Assembly (NCBI GenBank): GCA_023897205.1 | Contig: JAHWDD010000005.1 | Span: forward strand, 372,001 to 436,000 | DNA length: 64,000 nt | Reading direction: 5' to 3' | From: Exophiala sp. HKRS030 | Lineage: Eukaryota; Ascomycota; Eurotiomycetes; Chaetothyriales; Herpotrichiellaceae | Part shown: positions 1 to 11,125 of the stretch, one piece after another | How the letters are laid out: each line of letters opens with the position of its first letter | How positions within the stretch are numbered: position 1 is the first letter of the stretch | Program-made: the position numbers and the translations under genes | The notes under the pieces: model-generated | Databases searched by the model: none | Told to the model about the DNA's origin: nothing | The model's input: the letters and a program-made list of their open reading frames with translations, nothing else

Positions 1-267
1 TAGCTCACGCTCGGACAGCCGCGCATCGTCCCGATGCACATCGCGCACGGGCTCGTCGACCTCACGTTCACGACGAACAATGCGTGTCTCTTCTATTCGC
101 TCTCCCCCACGATCAGGAACAAATGACCGACGATCCCGACCGATGGAAGAACGGCTGTCGTCTTCTTTTACGACGTACCGCTTGACTGTTGTATATCCAC
201 CATCTCGGCGAGCGGATGAGACTGATGTTCGCGAATCGTCGTAGCGGTCACGATAGACCGACCCCAT
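1..267 (-). CDS. Arg/Asp-rich protein, 5' part only (DUF3824-like family)
   Basis: An ATG at 267-265 on the minus strand opens a frame that stays open to the left edge, giving the first 89 residues. The peptide begins MGSVYRDRYDDSRTSV, then GGYTTVKRYVVKEDD and IEETRIVRRERE. It is very rich in Arg, Asp, Glu and Ser and has no hydrophobic segment, so it should be a soluble, low-complexity, charged protein. The TTVKRY and ETRIVRRER patches resemble the N-termini of large fungal proteins annotated with DUF3824; this is recalled family knowledge, not an alignment. No function is established. The rest of the gene lies outside the window, and a later intron cannot be excluded. Confidence 0.65.
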   Translation of the reverse strand, partial: MGSVYRDRYDDSRTSVSSARRDGGYTTVKRYVVKEDDSRSSIGRDRRSFVPDRGGERIEETRIVRREREVDEPVRDVHRDDARLSEREL

Positions 268-1518
268 GCTGACCGCAAGAATAGATCAGAGGTCAGGCTG
301 AAGGAGCGATTGAGAGAGGATTGCCTCGAGGCAGAGGGTGTGGAAGTGATCAACACGAAGTGTTGCAGGCAGATTGACGAAGAAAAGCGCGATGCGGCGA
401 GGTTGAAGGTTGATAGAAAAGTAAGGTGAATGATATGATGCGGATGACTGTGAGAAGCGAGGGATGATGAAGTGAGAGAAGGTCTGTCCAGCTGGCAGAT
501 GAAGTATGTAGGATAATCCAGCCTGACTTGGTGGGCAGGAGGATCAGATGCTGCAGGGAACTGGATCGGGGCGAGTCGTACCTATGGCGTCGGCGCGTGC
601 CCAATGTCTGTCCTTGACTGCCTTAGCCCAGATGACTGCCTCAGTTAGAGAATTGAGAGTACTGGGCACACTGTCCTTGAGACCAACGGCTGCAATCGGA
701 CAAGACTGACAGAACTTTGGGCTTCAAAAAACTCAGTTGGGAACAGGCTGGCTGTTGGGTAGCGAATGGCAAAGACGTAATCAACAGAGTAAATCGTAGT
801 GGCGGGGGGTGGAGGGGCTGTGAAGCCGGGAACTCATTTAGTGGGAAAGTGTGAGAAGCAGCTGAGCGAAAATGAGAAATGAGCATCTGAACGAGCGAAA
901 GAGAACACAGTACTTTGGGGGCTACTCTGGACTCTGCCTAGTGGCCGTTGCAATGAACCTGATTGCGAGGCCAGTTGCAAATCCAGCACATCGACTGACG
1001 TATCTGTTCCAATCCACCATTCTCCCTGCCACATTGCTAGTGAGGGTGACACGATGGACTTGCGGATCAATGCACATTGCCATCCGTATCCAACCTTACA
1101 CTCGTCGCCTGCGTACGATCATTCATTTTCCCTGCCAGGGAGGTATATCACATGTATCAGTAGCCATAATGACTAACCGGTGAAGGCATCACACGACCCA
1201 GATCTGGACTGGAAAAATCACTTCCTGCACGGGTTTATTCCACTGTTTAAGTTAATGGCAAGGTAGCCACTATATAAGACAACTACGAAGACCAAGCCTA
1301 GCAGCTGGTTCATACCTGCTTTACATTTTCCCTTTCCCAATCTTCGCTCCTCATGTATGTTATAGTCAAGTATAAGTGCGCCCCAGCTGCTTTTTTGTAT
1401 TCCTTGGGTATCTGGGGTCGTTAGAAACCTCCATTGGCCGGGAGGCATCAATGATATCACAAACGAAATTCGTATCAAGTCATAACCAAATGGTAGGCCG
1501 GACAAATGCCAACCTGCC
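268..1518. other. Intergenic spacer, 5' of the Arg/Asp-rich gene and 3' of VAC7
   Basis: About 1.25 kb. The left part is the promoter and leader of the gene at 1-267 and is CT-rich on the minus strand. The right part should hold the VAC7 3' UTR. The open frames here lack conserved features or start with non-ATG codons. I see no RNA gene or repeat. Confidence 0.6.
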
Positions 1519-3942
1519 CTATGCTTGGGTAGGCGTAGGACTATCATCAGGCTGATCGCCGCTATCATCGTTGGGCAAGACTTTGATTCGGCTGCCAACC
1601 TTCGCCGACCTGGTCTTCGAGCTGAGGGGAAGTTGATATTTGACAACACCTCGCACAATCAAGTCGAACTGGTGCTGCAACACTCTTTCCCATCGCGCGG
1701 ACCCTCCTTCTTCGGTTTTGTTGCCTGGCTTTGCCAATCGAATCTCGCCAACAGACGATGTATGGCTATGCCGGATTGGTGAAGACTCAAAAACGAGGGG
1801 TGAGTCGAATTCCAAAATTCTCCCAAGGAGCATCTTTTGCGTTCCCGGTTCGGGATCGTCTATTGGATCAGTGCCCTCATCAATACCGTCGTCTGTATGC
1901 CACGGTGGCCACATCAATTCCCAGGTCGATGGAGATCGGCGAGTTATCCATCTGAGATGACCTTGTTCCTTTCTCCATTCAGCACCTGAGCTGACATAGG
2001 CGCTCTCGGCGAATAGATTGATGTCCAGGTCGCTCACTGTTATAGCAAACAGATTGGGGTTTGTAGCTTCCACATGAAGATCCAGCATAAGCTCCTGTTC
2101 GGACGCAAGCACATTCTGAATATGCTTAATCGAAACATCCGATAAAGGCCGGTTGAGAGCCATCACAAAAGTGGTGATACCGATGCATATCAAAGCGACG
2201 ACAAAAGCTAGGAATATGCAACCACCATGTCGGCTACAATAGCCTCGGTCATAGGTATCATTGTAGTCCAAATGTCGAAACGACGCACTGTGGGGTCGGC
2301 GACTATATCTGGTGCGGTTGATACGGACCGAACCAATTAAAGGAGCTCTCTCGTCATCTGCAGCATCGTCGGATATGTCATATGGGTCGCCTTTGCGAGG
2401 AGGGCCACTGAGTCGTCCATTGGCAAGCCGAGGGCTATTTGGACGGGAATTTCGAGCAAGGTTGCTAGCGGATGCACGGGGAGAGTTAGGCTTGTTGGCT
2501 TGGGTAAAGGGAGAATCTGTATCGAGGATAGAAGTATGGTGTGGTCGACCATGTCGGCTTATGTGATGGTGTCGGGGGGTGGTGCTAGTATTTCGCTGGC
2601 TTCCCCTACCTTCCAGACCAGCCTCGCCATCGAGGTGATTGTTATATGTGCTGTTTGAAAACTTCATGCTCTTTTTTCCTGCAATCGCATGGCTTCCGTT
2701 CCGTACCCCGTGTTTACTGCGACCTCCATACTGTTCTTGGCTAGCTAGAGAGGTGGCACTAGGGGTCCGGGAGTGGTGTCGAGAAGGTCGATTGTCAGGC
2801 GGATTCGATTCGTATACAAAAGTCTCGTCTGAGTCGGAGGTGTCGGCTTCGTCGACAGCACTGGCAACCCTGGCCTCGAAGAGATCAGCTTTGGAAGTGA
2901 CTGTGCCAGCATGGAGGGACGCTGGTTTGCGAGAGCTCTTTTTCTTCTCCTTCTTTGGACGAATGGTCTCAGTGCTAGGTTTGGTCCGGACACTGCCATT
3001 GCCATCTCGACCAGAGACGCCTCGGTCCGGACCTAGCAATTGAGGCATGGAAGTCACCGTCTCAGTCTCCACCGTCATTGTTCGAGGAGGCTCTGTTGCG
3101 GTTTTGGCTTTAGCACCTGCGAGACTAGTGAATGAGCGTTTTGCGAGATCAGACGCAGGCCGAGAGTTACTGGGTGCGCGAGATCGGCGTCCGTTGTCGA
3201 CTTTGGTCGCACCAACTTTGGAGGACGCATCGCCACCACTTCCCTCGCCATCTTTAATGGCCAAACTTTCTGTGTGCGGCTCGACTTGCTTGTCAAGGGT
3301 CGGGACATCGATTTTGTGATCGACCACGTCCTGGACTGGACCAATGGACGGAGTGGACGGGACACTGCTTTCAGCTACCGTCTCCAAGGCGCTTCCTCCA
3401 GCACTAGGACCTCGACCAGGAGCACGAAGGGGCGCGGAGGGCTGAAACGATATTTCATTATTTTCAGGGACTTGCATGGCTGCGCCCTGATCAGGATGAG
3501 CAACGGTGGCGAGGCGCTTCAAAGAAGTGTTTGATGGCGTTGGTTCTGACTCGCTTCTTTTTGTGCTCACTCTCGTTGTAGACTTGTTCGAATTGGGAGG
3601 AGGGGATTTTAGTCGCGGCGACGTTGGCCATGCCGGAGTGTTTGGTTTCTGTGATCTTTCCGACAAGCGACCACCTTCAGCCATTCCATCTCTGCCAGCA
3701 GGTAGTTGAATTGGTCTTTGAGCCGAGAGTGCGCGTTGGACGGCGGCGGCGGAGGGAACTGTACTCGTGGCAGCACTTCGAGTGGGACTGAATTCCTGAC
3801 TGCTCTTTCGGGACGGAGACAGTTGAGGGATGGCTGACATACTGCGCGAAGGGCGAACAGGTGACCCTTCACGGGAGGTCTTGATTGATTCTGTAATTCC
3901 ATTTCCTAAGGACGGTGCGTTCTCTGTAGCGTGGTCCGACAT
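1519..3942 (-). CDS. VAC7: VAC7-like regulator of vacuolar PI(3,5)P2 synthesis
   Basis: Single-exon frame of 807 residues from an ATG at 3942 to a TAG at 1519-1521. Residues 1-570 are a disordered Ser/Pro/Arg-rich region. One strong membrane segment (IFLAFVVALICIGITTFVMA) lies at about 576-595. The last ~210 residues form an LEA-like lumenal domain (LHVEATNPNLFAITVSDLDI). This layout, a long cytosolic tail, one helix and a C-terminal vacuolar domain, is that of Vac7, which activates the Fab1 PI3P 5-kinase complex at the vacuole; filamentous-fungal homologues are often labelled phospholipid metabolism enzyme regulator. It is divergently transcribed from pyrG. It is shorter than yeast Vac7, which is usual for mould versions. 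The family call is confident; the kinase link is inferred from yeast. Confidence 0.85.
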   Translation of the reverse strand: MSDHATENAPSLGNGITESIKTSREGSPVRPSRSMSAIPQLSPSRKSSQEFSPTRSAATSTVPSAAAVQRALSAQRPIQLPAGRDGMAEGGRLSERSQKPNTPAWPTSPRLKSPPPNSNKSTTRVSTKRSESEPTPSNTSLKRLATVAHPDQGAAMQVPENNEISFQPSAPLRAPGRGPSAGGSALETVAESSVPSTPSIGPVQDVVDHKIDVPTLDKQVEPHTESLAIKDGEGSGGDASSKVGATKVDNGRRSRAPSNSRPASDLAKRSFTSLAGAKAKTATEPPRTMTVETETVTSMPQLLGPDRGVSGRDGNGSVRTKPSTETIRPKKEKKKSSRKPASLHAGTVTSKADLFEARVASAVDEADTSDSDETFVYESNPPDNRPSRHHSRTPSATSLASQEQYGGRSKHGVRNGSHAIAGKKSMKFSNSTYNNHLDGEAGLEGRGSQRNTSTTPRHHHISRHGRPHHTSILDTDSPFTQANKPNSPRASASNLARNSRPNSPRLANGRLSGPPRKGDPYDISDDAADDERAPLIGSVRINRTRYSRRPHSASFRHLDYNDTYDRGYCSRHGGCIFLAFVVALICIGITTFVMALNRPLSDVSIKHIQNVLASEQELMLDLHVEATNPNLFAITVSDLDINLFAESAYVSSGAEWRKEQGHLRWITRRSPSTWELMWPPWHTDDGIDEGTDPIDDPEPGTQKMLLGRILEFDSPLVFESSPIRHSHTSSVGEIRLAKPGNKTEEGGSARWERVLQHQFDLIVRGVVKYQLPLSSKTRSAKVGSRIKVLPNDDSGDQPDDSPTPTQA

Positions 3943-4860
3943 GGTTTGTAGCTACAGGAGTCTCCTCCTAAGGGTATTGACTTCTGATACCTCCCCAGCT
4001 TTTCTTCTTTCGAACGTCGTTAGTCGACCAGCGAACGTTGCAGGAGCATTGCGGCTACATTTGCTGGCAAGGGGAGAGCGAGAGCGTAGGTAGATGGAGG
4101 AATATCGAGAGACGTTGGAAGTGAAGGTCGTGGTTTCGACGACCAGAATCAACAAAGGCAGAACTCCAGGAGAATGTTCCGCTTTAATGGTTGAGGCATG
4201 GAGGTTGCGGCGATCGGTTCGTAGTGGAGTCGGAGTCAACAGGGTAGTAAATCAACGAACGCATGAGGTCTCAACAGTCAGATCCCCAGCTGCTGCATCA
4301 TCCCTGAAAATGACAAACAAAGAACGAGCGGAGGTAGATGATGGTTCGGTGGGAACGTGGACGGGGATGACGGTTGCATGGAGGACGGATGGAATTGGTC
4401 GTCGTCTGCCCGTTGAGAGGAAAAGCGGAATTGTAAGGCAGGGAGGAGGAAACCGCTTCCAGATGGCAAACACCGTCATGCCTCATCTTGTACTGTGGCT
4501 TGCTTTGGGGCTAGTGAGCGCTATTGGCGCAGTGCTTGAACGCCGTCAACGTGGCATCTTGGAGGCCCTGTTTTGCCCCGACACTCCAACAACGCTGCCT
4601 TCCACCCACACGATCCATTCTCGGGGCATATTCCTTTCTTCCTCCACCAACCACATCTGCCTCTATTCAGTTGGCGTCCGCTTCTAGCCAGCCGGAAGCA
4701 GCTGCCGGTGCCTGTCCCTGACCTTCCAATTGTCTGGTGCGAAATTTCACTAGCTACTGCAAGGTTGCGAACATCCGCGTGATCGAATTCTACCACCGTA
4801 GAATTCCCAAATTTGTCACCGCTTTTAACGGTGTACACAGAGCATATTTCACTGTGTGCC
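3943..4860. promoter_or_regulatory. Divergent promoter region between VAC7 and pyrG
   Basis: 918 bp separate the two start codons. The frame at 4094-4687 has no recognisable protein features and ends inside the presumed pyrG leader, so I treat it as chance. The stretch before pyrG is pyrimidine-rich, as in many fungal leaders. No specific operator could be recognised. Confidence 0.5.
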
Positions 4861-5813
4861 ATGGCGTCCAAAAGCACATTATCCTACAGCCAGCGAGCAA
4901 AGGGCCACGCGAATCTGCTCGTCAGAAAACTCTTCGCAATTGCCGAAGAGAAAAAAACAAACGTGGTGTTGTCGGCAGACTTGACCACCACCAAGGAGTT
5001 GCTGGCGATTGCTGACAGTAAGTCAAGGCTTTGTGTTTTGATGTGAGAGGTCAGACCACACATATGTCTGCAGAGCCTCGAACAAATCTAAAAGCTTACC
5101 AAGCACCTTATATCATGACAACGGACGGTATCTAATGAAGATCCGTAGGTCTGGGCCCGTACATTGCTGTTCTAAAAACACATATCGACATTCTATCAGA
5201 CTTCAGTGAGCAAACTATTCAAGGGCTTCTTGATGTAGCCAAGCGCCACAATTTTCTTCTGTTTGAAGATCGTAAGTTTGTGGATATTGGTAACACCGTA
5301 CAAAAGCAGTACAAGGGAGGCGCACTACGTATTTACGAGTGGGCGGATATTGTCAATGCCAGCATCCTTGCAGGGGAAGGCATCATTCAGGCTCTGGATC
5401 AGGTGGTAAATGATAGCGGAGATGCGGAACGAGGCATATTGATCTTGGCCGAGATGACTTCTAAGGGATCTTTGGCAGTCGGAGAGTACACTCGAGCATC
5501 GGTCGAGATCGCAAGAAAATATCCCAAAAGCGTCATGGGCTTCGTGTCAACCAAGGAACTGTCAAGCCACTCGCCTAATTCGGCGCCCGAAGAGGATTTT
5601 GTGGTGTTCACGACCGGTGTGAACATCTCCAGTAAAGGCGACGCCCTCGGGCAGCAATATCAAACTCCAACCACCGCGATGGAAGGAGGGTCCGACTTTC
5701 TCATTGCAGGCAGAGGAATTTACGCGGCCGAAGACCCGGTGACGGCAGTGAGGCAGTATCAGAAAGCGGGCTGGGAGGCATATGAGCGCCGCATCGCCAG
5801 AACCAGTGGATGA
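4861..5813 (+). CDS. pyrG: Orotidine 5'-phosphate decarboxylase
   Basis: Two exons, 4861-5017 and 5149-5813, with an intron 5018-5148 (GTAAGT donor, TCTAATG branch-like site, CCGTAG acceptor) splitting the Ser53 codon. The product has 273 residues, close to yeast Ura3 (267). It decarboxylates OMP to UMP, the last step of de novo pyrimidine synthesis in the cytosol. The active-site signature [13 protein letters not shown] is intact, with Asp93, Lys95 and Asp98 matching the catalytic charge network of the family. Further family blocks include [11 protein letters not shown] near the N-terminus, [16 protein letters not shown], and [20 protein letters not shown] at the phosphate-binding end. The ATG at 4861 is the only one that gives the conserved N-terminus. 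It looks fully functional. Confidence 0.97.
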
Positions 5814-7648
5814 TAGGTCGACTCCGAAGTCACCCGCTTGATCGATCCAATATCACCTACAGCCAGAGAGGCGTCCTCGGCCACCGCAACTGGAGTCACC
5901 ACCAATATAGGGTCCAAGTCTTTTCATGATATTATTATCTTGAGGAAAGACCTAAGCCCACCTGGCGGCAAAGATCAGCCAGTGTTGGCTCAACTTTGTG
6001 ACACCGAGATAAGAACACTACGCAATTCTCCCTTCGCAGTGCCCAGTCGCATAGATGAATGTCACTTTGAGTACGTTCCATTCAGAGGCCTGTTATGAAC
6101 GGTGAAGATTCGTGGCACTGGTAGTCAGCAAATTTCCATATTGATACGTTCACTCTAAATTGAGATGATCAATGGATCAAATTCGCATATGGGCTTTGGT
6201 GATCCTTCCACGCATTTCCGTTACCCATCAACCTTTAGATCTTGCACCTTGCATACTGTATCGAGGCCCTAGTTGACCTTGACGCTGTCGACCCCAGACC
6301 AGCTATGGCCACATCATACTAGACCGCGACTCTATCTCCTTAGACGGTTCGAAAGAAGTGCGCCAGCATGAACAGAAGGTCAATGCGTATCAGGACATAT
6401 CGAAATTGATCCGGCCTTATGACGAAGCCCCTGGAGAGCCGCTAATGAAATGAGGTCACACAACCAAGAAATTGCGCTGCTACCTTTCCATAGCCAGTAC
6501 AATCTCGCATAAGAAATGAACAAATATAGGATACCAGCGCGGCCGCTCGGAAATCGCTTGGATCTGCTAGAACGGAGTACCCAGGCCCGAATTTGGGTAC
6601 GTGGCTTGATCCCAGGACAGGGGATCTCCGGGGTGGCTGCCGGTGATGTTTGTGATCAGCAGGTGGCCACCTCCAGGCACTTCCCGCATAATCGCGGGTG
6701 GCACCCATTCTACAATACAGTTGCCTGTTAGCAGCCCGTTAGCGCCCTGTTAGCGCATCATTGTCTCGTGGGTAGCGAGATCGAAAGACAACTACTAGCC
6801 TAACATGGCCTAGGGTCATCACTAAATCCCTCTTGTTTACATGCGGGTCTTGGCGTTCACCTGGGACGCGTTCGGTTTTTGCCAACAACCATGCGAACGT
6901 GTCGTGGCCTCTGGATTTCTCGAGTTGTCAAAGGCACGAAACAGGGATCCTGGGCGAATTGATCTTCTCTCTCAACCACTCACGCCATCCTGAACCCTTC
7001 TTCCTCCCGCATCCCTCCATCGAAACCCTTCGCAACCACCCCCCAACACCTCCGAATCGCCACCTACTGAAGAGACAGCACTACCAAACTCAGGTCATCC
7101 CCGCCCCCTACACCGCCCTGCAGACGCGATAGACGCACACAAACAACTCGACCTGCTGCCCAACCTGCCGATCGGAGGAGCAGCGTCAACACACATTTCT
7201 CCTACGACCAATCCATCCGCGCTAGGCGCCCTTCTCCCTTCTTCAACATCACCTTGACGACAACTGTTGGATCATTTCTCAATATCGCCGGCCTGTCTCA
7301 CAACACTGACACAACCTCGAAATATCACCATCCGAACACTCCCGCCACGACCGAGTCGTGTCTGTGAGACTATTGCCTTTCTACTACCCTCATAACACCG
7401 AGGACCGCGCCTTCCTGAATCACCTTCCCGATACCTCGCACTTGCCTGGTGTTTCCTACGCCGACTATGACACAAGCTTGATCAAGACCATTTGACAACA
7501 CTCAGGCTGCTTACGCCACTCCGCCACGGTCAAAAACGTCTCAGGGAGACATCCTGTTTCGTTCGGGGTTCCCATTCATGGCCAAAAGCTGGGATTGAAT
7601 ATATGAAGCTCGGTGTAGGTCAAAATCAGGGTGGTCACGACTCCCGTC
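5814..7648. other. Intergenic region and presumed long Wee1 leader
   Basis: About 1.8 kb between pyrG and Wee1. The first part is unremarkable. From about 6950 it is pyrimidine-rich (TCTTCTCTCTCAACC type), as in a transcribed leader. Three short upstream ORFs lie just before Wee1: ATG 7467 to TGA 7481 (4 codons plus stop), ATG 7578 to TGA 7598 (6 codons plus stop), and ATG 7603 to TGA 7677 (24 codons plus stop), which overlaps the Wee1 start in another frame. Whether all lie in the mRNA depends on the unmapped transcription start and any leader intron. Confidence 0.5.
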
Positions 7649-10600
7649 ATGATGGCAACATATTCTCCTCATCGTGAGGAGCGAGAAGCAACTCATCCGC
7701 ATTCACCAAAAACACTCACCCACTTCGACCCTCATTCCGCGATCCGAGAGATACGCCGGTCGCTCTCTCGCTCGCCTTCGAAGAGCTCCGATCTTCGTCA
7801 GTTTCCGTTCCGATCACCAGGCCATGGCAATATCCCATTCTCATCATCGCCACTATCTCCGTCACGGAAAACCACGTCCGAAAACAACCTAATATCCTCA
7901 TTTACTTCGACTCCATATACTCGGACCACACAAGGTTCGCGGCTTCAGCGGCCCCTTCTGCGACGAACTACACAAAGCCATGGCGTTAACCGTGTTCGGA
8001 CATCTCCAAAGAGCCCTACCAAGCGTGCTCTAAATGATTCTAGTGATTGCGGAAACTCAGCATCTGCGCCACTCCGGAAACGCAGCTCTGCAGAAACAGA
8101 CCGCGATCTAGCTCTGAAAGCGCTGACGGCAGAAGAAGGCAAGGAGAATGAGCATTCCCATGAAGAGCCACCTCAATGGAAAGCTCCCATGACTCGCCAA
8201 GAAAAGAGACGCAGCGGTGGTGCTTTGATCTCGACTGTTGCTCCTTTGAGTCCCATGAAACGTGCGGATGGCCCAAAGGCCGACGATGCCAACGATTTTG
8301 AAAGTCCATCAGCGAAGAGACGAAGCCTGCACGGCCCAGGGTTGGATTTCAGCATCTTCGAATCGGATAGCCTGGACGGTAGCATGTTCAATGATAAGCG
8401 TGCACAAGATGATAATGACTGGTTTGCTGCCAGTACTCCTCTCTCGGCTTCACGCTTCTCTACCATACCAAAACGATCTTCGTCCCTTCGGAAATCAACT
8501 CTTCAACAACGCCAAACTGATCGATCGAGCAATCTCCGGTACAACAATATCATGGAGGTAGACAGATCTTTCTTCGAAAGCACGCCTGCTTCACACGTGA
8601 GAAAGGGCCTGCGTGTCTCTCTGGACAATCAACCGTTGCCACGAGAGAGTCCTTTCTCGAGTCAAGGAAGCCTCTTGAGTGCATCAATTCATCCTGTGCC
8701 TGCTTCTCAGAGCAACTTCCCAACGCAACCACGGCACCCGCTGTCACGGACAATGACCCAATCCTCTTCACAGACTGACGACCAAGACGACTCACCCACC
8801 CACGAACCAATCCATAGATCGACAAGACCTCGATCCCATGACTTTTCTCGATCTTTGCCCGTTGGCGCATTGAGACCTTCCCCGGAAGGCAACGATCTCT
8901 CCTCGCAAGGATCATTCGCCACGCCTGGTAATTACAAAGCTGCAAAACCTCTCCCTGCGGCTTTCATGTCTACGGGCCTCATCTCGAAGAAGAACCGCAA
9001 TGTGGACGATCCTGATGCCGGCTTGCCGAAAGCACACATGCCAGATACTCCATGCAAAAAACAATCCGTCATTTTTCCATCTGACGATAAGTTTGTTGCT
9101 CCGGACCCTATCGGTGCCAGAGCATCTCGACACTCATTTGGCGCACCTACTACGCCTCTTGAAATGCATGGAACCTCGAAGGTCTCGAGTTTTCCTTTTT
9201 CCAAAAGCACGGGTATCTTTGGCCCTCGGCCCAACAAACCAGCCTTGATCAGAGAAGGAAGCTTTGCATCTATTGACGCTGAGGAGAAAACCAGTACTCA
9301 TTCTCCTTTTACTCGGGCCACCAGTCAGTCAACCGAATCAGATTATCCTCCTACACCTACCAAGCACTTCATGGAAACCGAAGGCCGTGAGTCAGTGTCG
9401 CCGTCACCCCGCCATCCCATCCATCTGGCTCTACCCAAATCAGCTGTGACATCTCGCGTCTCAAGCAGTAAGTTATCTCCTATTTCGGCATCACCTCAAC
9501 ACGTCGACGGGGACAGTGACAGCGTGATGGAAGACTCTCCTTCCGCCAGCCTGAGACCAAAGTCGACGTCGAAAACCACTTCGGTACCAATCCCGTCCTT
9601 TACTGCAGGCCGTCTGTCGAGAAATCTCGGATTTCCCAGGCCGCTCTCAAGAAAGCCTCTTTCTATTCAATCTTTTTATTCACCTGCATTGGAACGTACT
9701 AAAATGACATCCGTCTCTCCAGTTAGTCCAGGGATCGATAAGACCGATAGACTGTCACCTCATACTCCACTCGATGGTTTCTTTCCCCCGGACCCGAGCC
9801 GTCTCACCATCTCTGGCCGTGCCGAACGTGGCTTGGGTCAGCGAGATACTAACAATAGTGCATTCATTCCTGCAACGCCTACCGGACCGCGCGAGCATTT
9901 TCCCAATTTTTCCAACCGACCGAGCCTTAATCTAACAGCTCCAGACACGTCGAACATTGACAGCAGTCTAACGTCGAGGTTTGAGAAGGTTGACCTGATT
10001 GGATCTGGAGAATTTTCTCAAGTGTACCGAGTGTCCCAGCCTCCAGAATCATCGCAATACCACAAGATATATTCCGTCTCGGCCGCGCGACCATCATCGA
10101 GAAGTTCTTTGCCAGAAAGAGTATGGGCCGTCAAGAAGTCTCGGCATCCGTACTCGGGTGCGAAGGATCGTCAGCGAAAGATTCAGGAGGTGGACGTGCT
10201 CAAAGCCCTGGGCCATTCGGATCACGTTGTTACTTTTGTCGATAGTTGGGAACAACAAGGTCATCTGTACATCCAGACCGAATTCTGTGAAGAGGGAACG
10301 CTCGATGTGTTTCTTGCACAAGTTGGTCTCAAGGCTCGACTTGATGACTTTCGCATCTGGAAAATTGTCCTGGAGTTGGCTCTTGGATTGAAACATGTCC
10401 ACGACAGCGGATTCATTCACCTCGACGTCAAGCCTGCAAACATTCTCATCACTTTCGAAGGCGTCCTCAAACTTGGAGATTTCGGCATGGCGTCCAAATG
10501 GCCGGCCAAAGCAGGCATTGAAGGCGAAGGGGATCGTGAGTACATCGGACCCGAAGTTCTGATGGGTCGGTATGACAAACCCGCCGACATCTTTGCGCTG

Positions 10601-11125
10601 GGCCTGATTATGCTCGAAATCGCCGGTAACGTCGAGCTTCCTGATAACGGTGTGTCGTGGCAGAAGCTCCGGAATGGTGACATGAGTGACGTGCCCAGTT
10701 TGACATGGAGCTCGGGAACCAGTGGGATCTTGCGCGACGCATCAGGCAACCCGATCATTGAAGACGACTCCCTAGACGATGTTCAGCAAAGCAATGACTA
10801 CGATGTCGACGTCGTTGATGCCGATGGACAAAGCGGCATGGAAGGGCAGTATTCTGGAAAGGCGTTCCATCATCCACGCAGTGGCGAGCTTGTCGAGCCG
10901 CCTCAGTTCATGGTCGATCCTTCACACGAACAAGCTCTGGAACGCATCGTCCGATGGATGATTTCTCCTGATCCGAATGACCGTCCACTCGCGGCCGACG
11001 TACTCAACACCGAAGGGGTTCGATTTGTGGAGGCGCGACGACGTGCAGGAGCGACCATCTTCGAAGGCAACTGGGGCCCAGCAGACGAAATTCTGGCGGA
11101 AGACGCAGAAATGATCGATGTTTAA
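7649..11125 (+). CDS. wee1: Wee1-type mitosis-inhibitor protein kinase
   Basis: Single exon of 1158 residues. The frame opens further upstream, but only from a GTG; the first ATGs are 7649 and 7652, the second in a better context (A at -3, G at +4). Residues 1-770 are disordered and Ser/Pro/Thr-rich with many SP/TP sites, the expected regulatory region. The kinase domain runs from about 778 to 1140: Gly loop IGSGEFSQVYRV, VAIK-type VWAVKK, catalytic HLDVKPANI (Asp926), LGDFGMA (Asp944), and EGDREYIGPEVL. HLDVKPAN and EGDxxYxxPE are hallmarks of Wee1 kinases, which phosphorylate the inhibitory tyrosine of Cdc2/Cdk1 and delay mitosis; the Aspergillus counterpart is AnkA. An acidic insert (IIEDDSLDDVQQSNDYDVDV) sits in the C-lobe. 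Leader uORFs may modulate translation. Confidence 0.93.
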   Translation: MMATYSPHREEREATHPHSPKTLTHFDPHSAIREIRRSLSRSPSKSSDLRQFPFRSPGHGNIPFSSSPLSPSRKTTSENNLISSFTSTPYTRTTQGSRLQRPLLRRTTQSHGVNRVRTSPKSPTKRALNDSSDCGNSASAPLRKRSSAETDRDLALKALTAEEGKENEHSHEEPPQWKAPMTRQEKRRSGGALISTVAPLSPMKRADGPKADDANDFESPSAKRRSLHGPGLDFSIFESDSLDGSMFNDKRAQDDNDWFAASTPLSASRFSTIPKRSSSLRKSTLQQRQTDRSSNLRYNNIMEVDRSFFESTPASHVRKGLRVSLDNQPLPRESPFSSQGSLLSASIHPVPASQSNFPTQPRHPLSRTMTQSSSQTDDQDDSPTHEPIHRSTRPRSHDFSRSLPVGALRPSPEGNDLSSQGSFATPGNYKAAKPLPAAFMSTGLISKKNRNVDDPDAGLPKAHMPDTPCKKQSVIFPSDDKFVAPDPIGARASRHSFGAPTTPLEMHGTSKVSSFPFSKSTGIFGPRPNKPALIREGSFASIDAEEKTSTHSPFTRATSQSTESDYPPTPTKHFMETEGRESVSPSPRHPIHLALPKSAVTSRVSSSKLSPISASPQHVDGDSDSVMEDSPSASLRPKSTSKTTSVPIPSFTAGRLSRNLGFPRPLSRKPLSIQSFYSPALERTKMTSVSPVSPGIDKTDRLSPHTPLDGFFPPDPSRLTISGRAERGLGQRDTNNSAFIPATPTGPREHFPNFSNRPSLNLTAPDTSNIDSSLTSRFEKVDLIGSGEFSQVYRVSQPPESSQYHKIYSVSAARPSSRSSLPERVWAVKKSRHPYSGAKDRQRKIQEVDVLKALGHSDHVVTFVDSWEQQGHLYIQTEFCEEGTLDVFLAQVGLKARLDDFRIWKIVLELALGLKHVHDSGFIHLDVKPANILITFEGVLKLGDFGMASKWPAKAGIEGEGDREYIGPEVLMGRYDKPADIFALGLIMLEIAGNVELPDNGVSWQKLRNGDMSDVPSLTWSSGTSGILRDASGNPIIEDDSLDDVQQSNDYDVDVVDADGQSGMEGQYSGKAFHHPRSGELVEPPQFMVDPSHEQALERIVRWMISPDPNDRPLAADVLNTEGVRFVEARRRAGATIFEGNWGPADEILAEDAEMIDV

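Noticed and set aside
4094..4687. 197-codon plus-strand ORF between VAC7 and pyrG
   Set aside because: Composition is mixed with no domain; it covers promoter DNA of both genes.
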